In this document: piece after piece, positions 18,392-28,244 of the stretch
How the letters are laid out: each line of letters starts with the position of its first letter
How positions within the stretch are numbered: position 1 is the first letter of the stretch
Source: Paracoccus mutanolyticus
GTDB lineage: Bacteria; Pseudomonadota; Alphaproteobacteria; Rhodobacterales; Rhodobacteraceae
Direction of reading: 5' to 3'
Assembly: GCF_003285265.1 (NCBI RefSeq)
Contig: NZ_CP030239.1
Span: forward strand, 2,814,501-2,878,500
Length of the DNA: 64,000 nucleotides
Position numbers and translations under genes: made by a program
The notes under the pieces: generated by a model
Database searches by the model: none
The model's input: the letters and a program-made list of their open reading frames with translations, nothing else
Told to the model about the DNA's origin: nothing

Positions 18392-18520
18392 TACCTGCCA
18401 CTCTACTTTCCGGAGGCGGACCGGTTCCATCGCAGCTCTCGCGGCGACTGGTTCCTGGCATTTCTGGAGGTCTTTCCGTCTCCCCACATGATCGCCGCCA
18501 TGGACAAGGACGCCTTCAAG
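18392..18520 (+). pseudogene. Fragment: IS110-family transposase (N-terminal half)
   Basis: The frame reads LPLYFPEADRFHRSSRGDWF then LAFLEVFPSPHMIAAMDKDA. IS110 proteins have this region (yFPEadrFhrSxRaxWFLxfLexFPtP) just after the RuvC-like domain. Both catalytic parts are missing. Confidence 0.7.
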
Positions 18521-18858
18521 CTGGCCGAACCGGGCCGGTCGCCATCGGCGATCGCTGCTACGCAGGGGTAGATCTGCAGATGTTCTGCGGATCAAGTGAT
18601 CGGCACCATCGAAAGCCTGATCGTGCGGAACGGCTCGGGATCTATCGCAGCGCGACGGAATGGAACCCCGGTACCGGCCGGACAACGGCACAGCGCTGAT
18701 GGCGGCAGCGACCCTGCGTGCAGCACTGACGTGACCATCATGTCCATGCCGCCGACAGCGATCCCGGCGCGAAATCGGCCCAGACGCCGGTGTCCGAACC
18801 GAAGCAGAGGAAATCCTGCAGAACGCGCGGGTTGCCGCGCCCAATCAGTGAGGCAACC

Positions 18859-18950
18859 ATGAGCGAACTGCGCCTTTACGGCACGGTCGGTTCGTCCTTT
18901 TGGGACGAGGACTATTCACCGCGCGCCAGGTGCGTGAACAGCTTGACGGA
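18859..18950 (+). pseudogene. Fragment: ClpP-like phage head maturation protease (N-terminal)
   Basis: ATG at 18859 starts MSELRLYGTVGSSFWDEDY; adding one T to the pair at 18915-18916 continues FTARQVREQL. Phage prohead ClpP-type proteases begin with this strand-turn (lxLyGtVGsxfWdedyFtA). A GAGG site precedes the start. Confidence 0.65.
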
Positions 18951-19004
18951 ACCAAGCGCTATCCCATCGGCTTCTTCCACATGGATATTGCCGAGGTTCA
19001 GACG
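18951..19004 (+). pseudogene. Fragment: IS481-type transposase (start of integrase core)
   Basis: Eighteen codons read TKRYPIGFFHMDIAEVQT, matching kRYpiGYFHiDIAEVrT, which holds the first catalytic Asp. The segment that precedes it in the protein occurs at 28245-28370 on the other strand. Confidence 0.7.
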
Positions 19005-19074
19005 GGCGGAAGCTATACCGGCGCCTATCCCGCGCAGGTGCCGGTGACCTCGAGAGCAATTCCTTCCTGCCCGC

Positions 19075-19215
19075 CACTGAGCAGGCCAAGGCCGAATGGC
19101 TGGGCGGCGGCATCGCCGAGGCGCTGAAATCGACCGCGCAGTTCCTGAAGTCGGCGGGCCGGATCGACAGCGCCAGCGACGACTTACGCCCTATGTGACG
19201 GCCGACTTCCGCTTG
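19075..19215 (+). pseudogene. Fragment: taurine/sulfonate ABC substrate-binding protein (C-terminal)
   Basis: With small indels the plus strand reads EWLGGGIAEALKSTAQFLKS, AGRIDSASDD and YVTADF. This is the C-terminal end of TauA/SsuA-like proteins. It lies just before a taurine-type ATPase and permease in the usual operon order. Confidence 0.6.
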
Positions 19216-19284
19216 GCGCGCAGTAACCTTATCAACTCACCCGCGCCCGGCGGGGCCGGCGCGCAGGGAAAGGACGGAGTCGCA

Positions 19285-19999
19285 GACCCTGGACATCGCC
19301 AACGCCTCGCTCATCTATCCGGCGCAGGCTGGCCGCGGCGGTCGTCGCTCTGCACGACATCTACCTGGACGTGGACAAGCCCGATCGTGGCGCCCTGGGG
19401 GCGACGGCATGGGCAAGTCGACGCTGCTGAAACCTGATGGCAGGGCTTCATGGCGCCCTTCAGGGGCAGATCACGCTGGACGGCCAGCGACGGTGACGGG
19501 CCGGGCGCCGAACGTCGGTCGTGTTTCAGAAACACGCGCTGCTGCCCTGGCTGAACGTGATCGACAATGTCGAATTCGGCCTGAAGCTGCAGGGCAGGCC
19601 AGCGGCCGATGCCGTCGCTGACCGGGACATGGCGCTGCTGGGCCTGCAGGATTTCCACCAAGCACATGATCTATCACCTGTCAGGTGGTCATGCGCCGAT
19701 GGGATCGCTCGCGCACTAGACCTGCGATCCCAAAATCCTACTGACGGACGAACCGCATGGCGGCCCTGGACGCTCTGACCCGCGAAACCGTGCAGGAACT
19801 GCTGCTCAAGATCTGGCAGCAGACCGACAAGATGTATTTCTTCATCACCCACAGCGTCGAGGAGGCGCTGTTCCTGGGCTCGCGGCTGATCGTCATGTCG
19901 CCGCGCCCCGGCCGCATCACCCACACCTATGACCTGGACTTCAACAAACGCTTTCTGGCGGGGGAAACGCCCGTGCAGATCAATTCAGCCGCGACTTGA
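19285..19999 (+). pseudogene. Taurine/nitrate/sulfonate ABC transporter ATPase, frameshifted
   Basis: This is one of the longest colinear genes in the window. Across three frames it shows a Walker A remnant (MGKSTLL), VVFQKHALLPWLNVIDNVEF (Q-loop), LSGG...RMGIARAL remnants of the signature, [20 protein letters not shown] (Walker B and D-loop) and [20 protein letters not shown] (H-switch). Ends at TGA 19997-19999. At least five small indels break it. The final 80 codons are clean. Confidence 0.85.
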
Positions 20000-20265
20000 T
20001 CAACGGACGAGGCCAACACTTACGAAGCGCATCATCTTCGCTTCGCTGACAGCCAGTGCGCCACTTGCTATTGCGGCGATGTGGGGCTCTGCCCTACTGA
20101 AGACGTTCCAATGACGAGCGCTATCATCGCGCTATCATCGCGCGAGAGGTGGCGCTCGGCGCCGGGCCGCCACGACGATCGGGCGCAGCAATACTGCTTT
20201 GGGCGCGTTTTATAGACGCCTGTCGTTCCGGATGGCGGTGACCGCCACGGCACGGAAGCCACGGC

Positions 20266-20390
20266 ACGGAGATCGCCGTTCTGTTCTATAATGCCGTGCG
20301 CTTTGGCATGACCTACCGCGACCCGGGCGCGGCAGCCTATGAGGAACAACATCGCAGCCGTGTTCTGGCAAACCTCCACGGCCGCGCATC
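20266..20390 (+). pseudogene. Fragment: IS110-family transposase (C-terminal)
   Basis: The frame reads TEIAVLFYNAVRFGMTYRDP then GAAAYEEQHRSRVLANLHGR. IS110 proteins end in this way (laxlvYxmlryGxxYvDxGaxxYE). It occupies the place where the N-terminal third of the taurine permease should be. Confidence 0.7.
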
Positions 20391-20602
20391 GGCGTGGCGC
20401 TGGCGGTAATCGCGGGCCTGACCCGGCTGGGCGAGGATCTGGTCGATGCGCCGATGCAGATGCTGCGCACGGTGCCCAACGTGGCGCTGATCCCGCTGTT
20501 GATCATCTGGTTCGGTATCGGCGAGGCGCCCAAGGTGGCGCTGATCGCCTGGCGGCTTTTCGCGCCCATGGCGATCGCGGCGCGGGCCGGAAGGCCCTAG
20601 GC

Positions 20603-20642
20603 CTTCCAAAAACCCAGCTCAAAACCTTTTGAGTTCTGGAAG
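20603..20642. promoter_or_regulatory. Nested inverted repeat upstream of a resolvase start
   Basis: CTCAAAACCTTTTGAG (20618-20633) has perfect 7-base arms around two bases. It is enclosed by CTTCCA (20603-20608) and TGGAAG (20637-20642), a second inverted pair. It lies 22 bases before the ATG of a resolvase-like frame, where res/operator sites of serine resolvases are usually found. Confidence 0.55.
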
Positions 20643-20663
20643 GGTTTTGGTAGTCTGAGCGAT

Positions 20664-20702
20664 ATGATCCTCGGCTATGCCCGTGTTTCCACGGATGATC
20701 AG
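20664..20702 (+). pseudogene. Fragment: serine resolvase/invertase (N-terminal)
   Basis: ATG at 20664 starts MILGYARVSTDDQ, the YARVST motif with the catalytic serine of small resolvases. Only 13 codons are left before taurine permease sequence continues. Confidence 0.7.
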
Positions 20703-21023
20703 ACCATCGGCTTTGGCTGGACGACGCTGGTCGCCGCCGAGATGGTCGCGGCCACCAGGGCATCGGCTACATGGCGCTGAGCGCCTCGAATACCTGCGCC
20801 TCGACGGTCATCATGGGGACATCGTGACGCGGCTATCGCCTATGCCTTCGACCTGCTGATGCGGACGCATCGAACGCGCGCTGATCCCCTGGAAGGGCAA
20901 GATCTGACCGCCTGACCGCCTGCCACCGAACTTCCGACCTGAATCACCGAAGATGCGGACCCCTCGAAGACTGCCGCGCGGGGTGGGCAGGGGTGCCGCC
21001 ATATCGAACTGTCGGTCGGCTAC

Positions 21024-21087
21024 GTCTCCCTGGCCGAGATCGAGCCGGAGATCTGGCGGCGGCTGGTCGTTCCCTGCGACTGGACGG
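21024..21087 (+). pseudogene. Fragment: plasmid pRiA4b ORF-3-like family protein
   Basis: Residues VSLAEIEPEIWRRLVVPCDW match the hallmark lxxiePxIWRRlxVPxxxtl of this family, often found on plasmids and beside IS elements. The rest is missing; 21088-21395 shows no gene. Confidence 0.55.
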
Positions 21088-21395
21088 CTGGATAGGCCAC
21101 CTGATCCTGACCCGCGACGGCGCTGCGGCGCGGATCGAGGTCAGCTCCGCACCTCAAGGACGATTCCGCTACGCCTATGAGACCATCCGCACCTTCGCCG
21201 AGGCCCGAAAGCGCGATCGGCGATGTTGGAAGAACCGCAGAGCTGGCGTCGCGGCCGGGGGCGATCCCCTGCAATGCGCCGGCGCTTGGCAGCGTTGGCG
21301 GTGATGACCTTCGAGGCCGAACGACGGACACGGAAGGTCGCGGCCTGCCACACATGGCGCATGCGCACCTCCGCAGAAGGGCAGGGGCATCAAGG

Positions 21396-21470
21396 ATGAC
21401 CCGCAAGGGACTGCTGCTGACGGCCGCGACGATCCTGGCCATGGGCGGGGGCAGGGCGTCGCCGCGACCG
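21396..21470 (+). pseudogene. Fragment: periplasmic protein signal peptide
   Basis: ATG at 21396 starts [19 protein letters not shown]: positive N-end and hydrophobic core of a Sec signal peptide. It may belong to the sugar-binding protein piece at 21549, but a HisD piece lies between them. Confidence 0.5.
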
Positions 21471-21482
21471 CGCATCGCGATC

Positions 21483-21545
21483 GCGCTGTCCAAGGCCGAC
21501 ATCCTTATCGGCCCGGGCAACCAGCTGGCGCCGAGGCCAAGCGGA
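21483..21545 (+). pseudogene. hisD: Fragment: histidinol dehydrogenase (central part)
   Basis: In the same frame as the signal peptide the sequence reads [15 protein letters not shown]; after an indel AEAKR follows. HisD has aDxIvGPGNxyVAeAKR here. The HisD N-terminus is 18 kb away at 3254. Confidence 0.65.
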
Positions 21546-21548
21546 AAC

Positions 21549-21605
21549 TTCGGCGACGTCGAGATCATCTATACCGGCCCGACCGACACCACCGCCGACG
21601 ACAGC
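21549..21605 (+). pseudogene. Fragment: rhamnose/autoinducer-2-type sugar-binding protein
   Basis: Residues [17 protein letters not shown] match the conserved vevxytGPttttaxxQ of RhaS/LsrB-like receptors. It is still in frame with the two fragments before it, so one open frame crosses three different proteins in 210 bp. Confidence 0.65.
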
Positions 21606-22248
21606 GCAGATGCGGATCGTGGCCTGCGGATCTGCTGGGCGGGCCGAGCTGGCCTACTGCTCGCCGGCCTGGCATGATCGCGCTGCCGGGGCCCTTGCCC
21701 GCGGCGCTGACCCGCCACCCCGCGCTGATCGCCCCCGCCCGGATGAACCGCCGCAATGCCGAGGCCGCTTGCGCGACATGCCGAAGGTCCTGTCAACAGC
21801 CGCGAGGACTACGGCCCGCCGACCACGCGCCCGAGCAGCTGCACGTGCTGGCACGCGATCTGGACTGGTGGCTGGGGCGGCGCCTGCATGGGATTCTTGG
21901 GAAGACGACGCCCTGACCCATGACAAGGCCTCGGGCCGGTTCTTCGACCCGGACAAGCTGCACCGGCTACCACGCGGCGCGTTCTTCCAGGTCGACGTAC
22001 ATGAAGCTTGCACCTGGCAGCGGGCCCGTGCCGAGGCCGTCCTGCCGCTTGCGAGGCCACGGCCCGCATCTCGCGCCTTGAGGGGATGGAGGAGCAGCCC
22101 GCACCGCCGACATCCGGTCGCGACATGCACGTCCGTCGCGGAACGGGTCCACGAAGCCGTGGGCGGACGTTGATCCATGGGTAAGGCCGCCCCTGCGCTT
22201 GTCCTTGTCCACGGCTATCTGATCGCGCACCATTATGATGCGGAACGC
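21606..22248. other. No recognisable gene
   Basis: A plus-strand segment near 21840-21900 ([20 protein letters not shown]) looks protein-like. No family is evident. The rest is GC-rich with overlapping frames. Confidence 0.35.
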
Positions 22249-22353
22249 GGCCCGCGTGTCGAAGGCGGGCGGATCCGGATTCCCTCCGGCCCGGGCCTGG
22301 GCGTGACGCCCGACCTTTCCCGTTTCGGCGCGCCCGTCCTGTCGTTCGGATAG
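22249..22353 (+). pseudogene. Fragment: enolase-superfamily dehydratase (C-terminal)
   Basis: Ends [34 protein letters not shown] (22351-22353). The dGxixxPxGPGLGvxxDxdxl ending is common to mandelate racemase/muconate lactonizing enzymes. Confidence 0.65.
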
Positions 22354-22725
22354 GCGCCGGTCTGGATCCATGACAAGGTCCTGGTCGCTTGCTCTGGTCG
22401 GCCTTCCATCGGCGGCATGATCGCGCAGGATCGCCGCCTTGGCCCCGGCCCCGATTGGGCGGCTGGTGCTCTATGGCACCGGGCGACATGGTGCCCTTCA
22501 CCGCCTTCACCGCCCAAAGCTGGGACCAGCAGGCGCAAAGCCTGGCGCGCTATGGCGGCACCCGCGCCATGCAGATTTCGGGCGAGGCGGCGCAAGGCGT
22601 CTCCTCCGGTACGGCGATGGACGTGATGGAGGAGCTGGCCGCCTTGGCCGCGCTGACCGCATGGAGCTGGGACGGACGCGATCGGCTTCGGGTATTTCGC
22701 GCTGACGCTGATCCTGTGGCGCGAC
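22354..22725. other. Unassigned coding-like stretch
   Basis: The plus strand 22500-22660 reads RYGGTRAMQISGEAAQGVSS and AMDVMEELAALAALTAW, open and protein-like but unknown. Around 22685-22735 a hydrophobic FGYFALTLILWRDL could be a membrane segment. Confidence 0.35.
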
Positions 22726-22800
22726 CTGCGGATCTTTCGCATCTACGAAGGCAGTTCGGAAATCCAGCGCAGCATCATCGCGCGCGGGCTGCTGGCCTGA
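22726..22800 (+). pseudogene. Fragment: acyl-CoA dehydrogenase (C-terminal)
   Basis: Ends RIYEGSSEIQRSIIARGLLA then TGA at 22798-22800. The iYEGtSEIQr motif binds FAD and closes all acyl-CoA dehydrogenases. Confidence 0.85.
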
Positions 22801-22912
22801 CGGTGCCCGGCGCGGCGCCGGCATCACGCGGCCCGGTCACGGGATGGCCTTGAACCAGCGCTGTCGCAGATGAGCAAGGACGTTCAACCGCGAAACCAAG
22901 CCGCAGCAAGAG

Positions 22913-23020
22913 GCCGAGATAAAGCGGATCGTCACGGAAACAAAGGCCGATCTGGTCGTCCTGGCGCGTTACATGCAGATTCTGTCCGACGATCTGGCGC
23001 AATTTCTGTCAGGCCGGTGC
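22913..23020 (+). pseudogene. purU: Fragment: formyltetrahydrofolate deformylase (central part)
   Basis: Residues ETKADLVVLARYMQILSDDL then AQFLSGRC match PurU (dLvVLARYMQILSddla..lsgr.INIHHS). The formyltransferase active-site INIHHSFLP should follow directly but unrelated sequence begins. Confidence 0.85.
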
Positions 23021-23335
23021 GCCGGCATGCTCTTGGCGCTGCTGCTGGGCGGCCATGAACTACCTGGCCGAGGACGGCACCCGGACCGCGCCGGGCGTTG
23101 CGCTGACGGCGCGCACGGTGCTGCGCTGGGGGTGGCGCTTCTACGGCGCGCATCGCCGGGGCATGCTGGCGTCCTTGGCGGCCCTGCTCGGCCCCAGGTG
23201 GTCGCGGGCGTGGTGCTGACCATCCTGATTCGGCCTGATCGCCGCGCGTTGAAACAGGGCTGTCGCTATGCACTGCGACCCCGGCTCGGCGGCGACTGCG
23301 GGGCCCGGCCGCTGGCGCTCGGGGCGGTGCTGCCG
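23021..23335. other. Unassigned
   Basis: The plus strand near 23090-23180 reads ALTARTVLRWGWRFYGAHRR and GMLASLAALLG. It is open and membrane-protein-like, but I do not recognise it. Confidence 0.3.
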
Positions 23336-23407
23336 CGCCATGAACGGTCCGAACGCGACCTGGCCTTCACGGTGCTGTCGGTGACGGTGCTGTCCACGGT
23401 GGCGATG
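23336..23407 (+). pseudogene. Fragment: YeiH-type putative sulfate exporter
   Basis: Residues RHERSERDLAFTVLSVTVLS then TVAM resemble the conserved xerdlaFTvvsVtalSTlAM of YeiH membrane proteins. It continues in frame into a TauE/SafE piece. Confidence 0.55.
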
Positions 23408-23428
23408 GGCTTTGCGACCGGGGCCGTC

Positions 23429-23590
23429 GATCTGTTCGGCGGTACGACCGGAACAGGTGGCGGTGTGTTCCTGGCGTCACCATCCATGACCTCACATGAA
23501 CGGCGCGGCACGGCCCGGCAGACGGCCGCCACCACGGCGGTCTATAACCTGATGAACTCGGCTGCGGCGCTGGTCGGGGCCTATGCGGCA
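23429..23590 (+). pseudogene. Fragment: TauE/SafE sulfite exporter family
   Basis: Residues GTTGTGGGVFLASP, then RTARQTAATTAVYNLMNSAA and ALVGAYAAW. The GxGGGxfLaP and rtAaTtavfnlvNSaagL motifs define TauE/SafE permeases. It shares one reading frame with the preceding YeiH piece. Confidence 0.7.
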
Positions 23591-26335
23591 TGGGATCCAG
23601 CGCGCGCGCGCTGCGACCGCGAAATCGGCGCTGAGCGGTCGCCGCTCTTGTACTCGTTGGCATCGTTGCGGGTGTAATAGTTGTAGAACACCCGACATGA
23701 CGAACCCGGGGTGCGGGCATCCCGGTGGTCCTGCGCGGCTGGGCGGGCGGTCGCAGCGCAGGGCTCTGCGATCGCCAACGCCGCAGGGGCATCAGACCTC
23801 GCAGGCCGGATGCTCGACGTCGGCGAGAAGATCGGACTGAGGGCCGTACCGCTGACTAGGAGGCGAGAGAGCAACACTGTCCAGTTGCTGAACAGGAGCC
23901 TGCTATCAGTGAGGAAAATATTTGGGCGCAGTGATCATCCTGCGCCCAAGAGGTTGCAAGCCGAAAGCTCTCCTTCGCGAGGATGACGCCTTAGACGGCC
24001 AGCTAAAGGTCACGAACAAGATTTCGCCGATGGTCGAGACCGCGCCTATCGCTGACAGACTGACGTCACATGCACGCCACCATGCGCTGATGAGAGCGAG
24101 CGAGGAGCGCATCTACCCCAACTGATCAGCACGACGGAAAGGCAGCATGATGCAGACAAATCGCTTCGACATCGTTTCGCGGTCTCCGTGCACCACGATC
24201 ATCTCGACCCGCATTCCTGTGCGAGCGAGGGGTACACCGCCGGTCGCGCGGGCAGAGGCGATGGCCCGATCCACCCATGTGCCAAACCGGTTCATTCCCG
24301 CGAAATCTGCCATAGGCCAACCGACCTGGACCGAAGCAATGTCAGTCTTGAAGCCGCCGATGCCCGCCATCACCGTAGCGATACTGCCAGGACATGTTCC
24401 AGAACTTGCACGGAAACTGATGCCCCTGCACCATGAATAGGAAAGGCCGGAAAAGGGCACCAGTCCGGCAAGGAAAGCGATTCCTCACCGACGATGACGG
24501 ATTCACGCATGCGGACGAACCAGAACCTATGCGGGTCAGGGCCAAATCCCCCTTACGCCGAACCATGGATCGTTGGTCGTGGCGCACGGCAGACCCCGCG
24601 CGTGGCGTCAGAGCAGGACAGTCCGTGCGCATCGCCAAGGCATTCAGTTCCACGAGCGCGACAGCGACAGGGCCAGCATCTCACAGGAGTAGATGTGACT
24701 GGTAAATCAGACGGATACCTCTCCCCGACGGAGAAATCCTGAGCTGCAGCCTTATGTAACATGAGATGATAGAGTGTTTGATAAATGATAGAGATCATTA
24801 GCATTGTCTATTTTTGTCTTCGGCATGTGCAATTCCATTCCAGCCGAACGACAAGTCCGGATGCCTGATTCCACTGCACCTGATAATACGAAACCACCGC
24901 AACAGAAAACACCTGCCCGGCAGGTATTGCACCGCTGCGATAGCGTGAACGCCGCTGATCAGTGCCGTCACAAGTCTATACCGCGAACTCCAAAGAACAC
25001 CGACGCGTCCCACCCACCCCGGCCGATGATCGTTGCCGTCCATTAGTCGGTGGGACAACATGGACGTGGATGGCCGCTGATGGCATAGTGTGGCGACCCT
25101 CGTGTCGACCACGGACAGAAGCATGATCCCGGCGGCGAGATGATCACTCGAAGGGACTTAACGGACGAAGGCCCATTACAGAAGCACTACTTTGGCGGAT
25201 TATCATTATGGCGTTCTGCGATAAGCTTTTCACAATGAGGGCAACGTATCGGTGGCGGTTTCGCCAGTGCGTCGAGGATGGCCTGCCTGACGGCTGGCAT
25301 GGTTGGTTGCGGGGGCGGTCCGGGTGGGCTGCCTTAAACAGAGCTGATGCGCACCCACTGCGAGACACGTGATCAGCGGCAGGCGGATCCATAGAAGTCC
25401 ATGGCTGTGCATCTGCATGATGAATGCGCTATTCCGACAGCATCATCGGACCCCGAATCAACATCATCCCGGACCCTGAGAAAGCGTCGTGCATGGCGAT
25501 CTGCACGCGCCGAAGGCATAAAACGGCCTGCGGCGAATACGGTTCGACATCTGGACCGACAAATTAGGTCGCGATCCATCCCCCGCAAGCCTTTCCACCG
25601 CGGCAACTTCCTGACCAGGACGTGCGATTCAAAGTGGCTGCTCGGGCACCGACAGCCTCGACACGACTGATCGCCGCAGGCGCGGTTCCAACTCTTCGCT
25701 CGGACACATACCAGAACCGGGCCGTGGATGCCGAGCTGAAAAAGTCGATATCCAACGCCCCTGGAAATGTCGCCCAGAACGCGTCCGCAGCGCCGCGATT
25801 GTCATCGAGCCATCGATGCGCTGAGTTTGCCGCTCGTCAGCGGTCATGGTCGCCAAGCGCATCGATCAGCGGGACCATGGGGCCCGAGCATCATGGATAG
25901 GGAGCATTGGCCTTGACCAAGGTCAGCTCCGCTTCCCCCCATTTCCAGAGGGCGTTCCACGGATGGGCCTCGGGTCTTGGCCAGTCAGCGAGCTTTTCCG
26001 CCACTTTTTCAACGTCGGCGCCTAACTCGGCCCGCATGATGGTTTGGAGGGGGTGAGCATCGCCTCGGGCTAACGTTCCTGCCAAAGGCATAAAATGGTC
26101 AAGAAATCCTAACCAGCCCGGCACCGACTAGGCATACTCCCGAACTCACGCCAAGGCCTCTTCCCGGCCTCCATCAATTTTGGGAACACGGTGACGCACA
26201 AGAACGGCGCCATTGGACCGAGGCACCTTGGCTTGCGACGCACCCCGGCGCCCGCTGGTTCAGGCCTGCCCGCTTTAGGGTCATGCAGGCTGGCCATGTC
26301 TCGCAAAAGCTGCGGACTCGCATGAACGCGTCGCT
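23591..26335. other. 2.7 kb with no recognised gene; lower GC in part
   Basis: This is the longest tract where I can name nothing. GC falls around 24.7-25.3 kb. The best open frame is minus-strand 24113-24460 (contains FGTWVDRAIASARATGGVPL and MIVVHGDRETMSKR) without a known family. Another is minus 25891-26124, ending AHPWNALWKWGEAELTLVK-ANAPYP. Minus 25215-25290 has RCPHCEKLIAERHNDNPPK, a small CxxC segment. None has a convincing start. Confidence 0.4.
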
Positions 26336-26431
26336 TCAGTGTCCCAAAACCTGGGACAAGAATTTCCGCGTGCGATCGCTTCTCGGCGCGGTGAAGAATT
26401 CCTCCGGCGCGGCCTCCTCGACGATTTCACC
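26336..26431 (-). pseudogene. Fragment: polar amino acid ABC transporter ATPase (C-terminal)
   Basis: The minus strand ends GEIVEEAAPEEFFTAPRSDR, TRKFLSQVLGH, TGA (26336-26338). GxIvExgpPeefFxxPxxeRTraFLsqil is the ending of HisP/GlnQ ATPases. Confidence 0.85.
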
Positions 26432-26839
26432 GCATCCATTTCCAAGAAGTTAAGATGCGGTCCCTGGCGGGCTGCCGTTGCGCACCACATGCGCAAACAG
26501 CCTGACCGAACGGTTGGCTCGGCTAAGTGTTAGTTCGCGAGGTGAAATCCGACCCGCTTCCTGCAAAGGAACGTTTTCTCCCAAGCGCATGCAGGTTCCG
26601 AGGGCGGGATCGCATAAATACGGGAAAGTAACCTCACAAACACTAGAAGCACCCGATCAAAAGCTGCATCGGGCAAATCATGGGAGAACGCGAGCAAGGC
26701 TATAGGTGCGGACCGGGCAGCATCGCGCGATGCACCGCACGACCAATGCCAGCATCAGCGGCCATTGCGGGCGGTCGAAGCGCAGCTTGTCTGCATAGGC
26801 GTCGATCCGGCGCAGGAACGACAACGCGGGCATGAGCGG

Positions 26840-26992
26840 GCGATTCTCTTGCAGGAATCCATCGCGCTTGCGGAGGGGGCAACCGCGCTGGCGCTTCTGA
26901 TCGCGATGCAGTTCATCGTGACGTTCATTTCCGTCCGGTCGGAACGCTTCGCCAAGATCGTCCGGTCCGAGCCGGCGCTTCTGGTTCGCGAG
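26840..26992 (+). pseudogene. Fragment: DUF421 (YetF-like) membrane protein
   Basis: Residues ESIALAEGATALALLIAMQF, IVTFISVRSERFAKIVRSEP, ALLVREG. DUF421 proteins have this third helix and the start of the cytoplasmic domain (lxwlsxrsxrfrklveg.PxlLirxG). The opposite strand before it (26700-26840) is open but unassigned. Confidence 0.75.
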
Positions 26993-27299
26993 CGGCTTTT
27001 TGGCCGCCAGCAACCTAGCCCGGCTGCCCAGGCTGCTGCGGGATGACCACAGGAACGCTGACGCGATGAGTTCAGCACCGTCCCTCCGGAGCTGTCGACA
27101 TGAGCGCAGGCCATGATCCCCATCGCGCTTCCCCAGAAGCGAGCGCCATCCGAGGGCTCGCCTTCCGACATCGAGCAGCACGACGACATGGTCGGCTGGT
27201 CAGGTGCAACCTTCGATCCCGAAGATGCCAGGATCGACAGGATCGTCGAACGCTTTGACCAACTCGCGAAGAAATGGTCCCCGCGGCCAGCTGAAGCCC

Positions 27300-28210
27300 T
27301 TTCACGAACCGCATATAACGGGAGGCGTCTCGGAAATCGCGGTGCCACCAAAAGCCGTCATCCACAGGACCGAGATCAGCGAGGGCACGATCAGCACCGC
27401 GGTCAGGAACTGCCGCACGGTCCGCCCGCGCGAGACCCGGGCGATGAACATGCCGACAAAGGGCGACCAGCTGATCCACCAGGCCCAGTAGAAGGCGGTC
27501 CAGCCATGGCGAAAGTTGTCGTCGCTGCGCCCGAACGGATTGGACAGCGGCAGGATCTTGGCGTAAACTCCCATGCCACCGAGAAAGCCGCCGAGCATGT
27601 CCCAGGTCGGCCCAAGACCAGAAGAAACACCAGCAGCGCCAGGGCGAGCGGTATCGTCGAAGCTGAGAAAGGACTGATGACATTGGCACAGGCACCGAAA
27701 TCGCCAAGTGTGTAAAGCGTCACAAGGGCCATGATCACGACCGCCTGCGTTGCAAACGTATCGGGAAGACCGGTCAGCGCGCTAAGGCCATGGCATCTGA
27801 AGACCCAGGATCCCGACGGCCCACGGTTCCGGCGACCACGGCGATCAGGCAGGTCCCGTCCGCGATCAATCCGATCGGCCCATGGATCGCGCGCTCGCCG
27901 AAGACCGGGTAGAGCAGTGTACGCGGGGCCAGCGGCAAGCCCTAGTCATAGGAATGCATCAGCATGACGCTGGTCAGCGAGCCAAGGATTGCCCAGGCAA
28001 GAAAGTCCCCAATGCGAGAAAGCTTTGGGCCAAGGCCATGTTGGCACGGGCCAGCAGTCCGCGGGCGCATCGCCGAAAACCGGCGGTGTTGCCAGGAAGT
28101 GCGCAATCGGCTCGCCTGCAGCCCAGAAAACACCGCCGCCCGCCAGCAGTGTACACATGATCACCGATGCCCAGTTGACGGTCTTGAATCGGGACAGGCA
28201 AGCCCCCCAT
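27300..28210 (-). pseudogene. BCCT-family (betaine/carnitine/choline-type) transporter, frameshifted
   Basis: Over about 900 bp of minus strand, in shifting frames: TLLAGGGVFWAAGEPIAHFL, AWAILGSLTSVMLMHSYD, RAIHGPIGLIADGTCLIAVV, ALALLVFLLVLGPTWD, GGMGVYAKILPLSNPFG, FYWAWWISWSPFVGMFIARV SRGRT. The WxFYWAWWISWSPFVGxFIARiSRGRT signature of BCCT carriers is perfect. At least five indels break the gene, and both ends are missing. Order is colinear throughout, unlike most of the window. Confidence 0.85.
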
Positions 28211-28244
28211 GATCGGTTCGGCCACCCGGTAGGAACGCTGAGGA

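Larger units (their letters stand above)
20391..20886 (+). pseudogene. Taurine-type ABC transporter permease in two pieces
   Basis: First piece (20391-20590): GVALAVIAGLTRLGEDLVDA, PNVALIPLLIIWFGIGEAPK. Second piece (20703-20886, frameshifted): GFGWTTLVAAEMVAATRGIG and the tail IERALIPWKGKI-TGA. They match TauC/SsuC before and after the EAA loop. The loop itself is replaced by 20591-20702, which holds a resolvase start; the gap is about the length of the missing part. Confidence 0.8.

Noticed and set aside
15903..18950. A prophage, based on tape-measure and prohead-protease starts
   Set aside because: Only two short N-terminal pieces 3 kb apart, with no terminase, portal, capsid or integrase between them.
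19285..20886. A working taurine transporter operon
   Set aside because: The ATPase has at least five frame changes, and the permease lacks its N-terminus and EAA loop. It is kept as a colinear pseudogene set.
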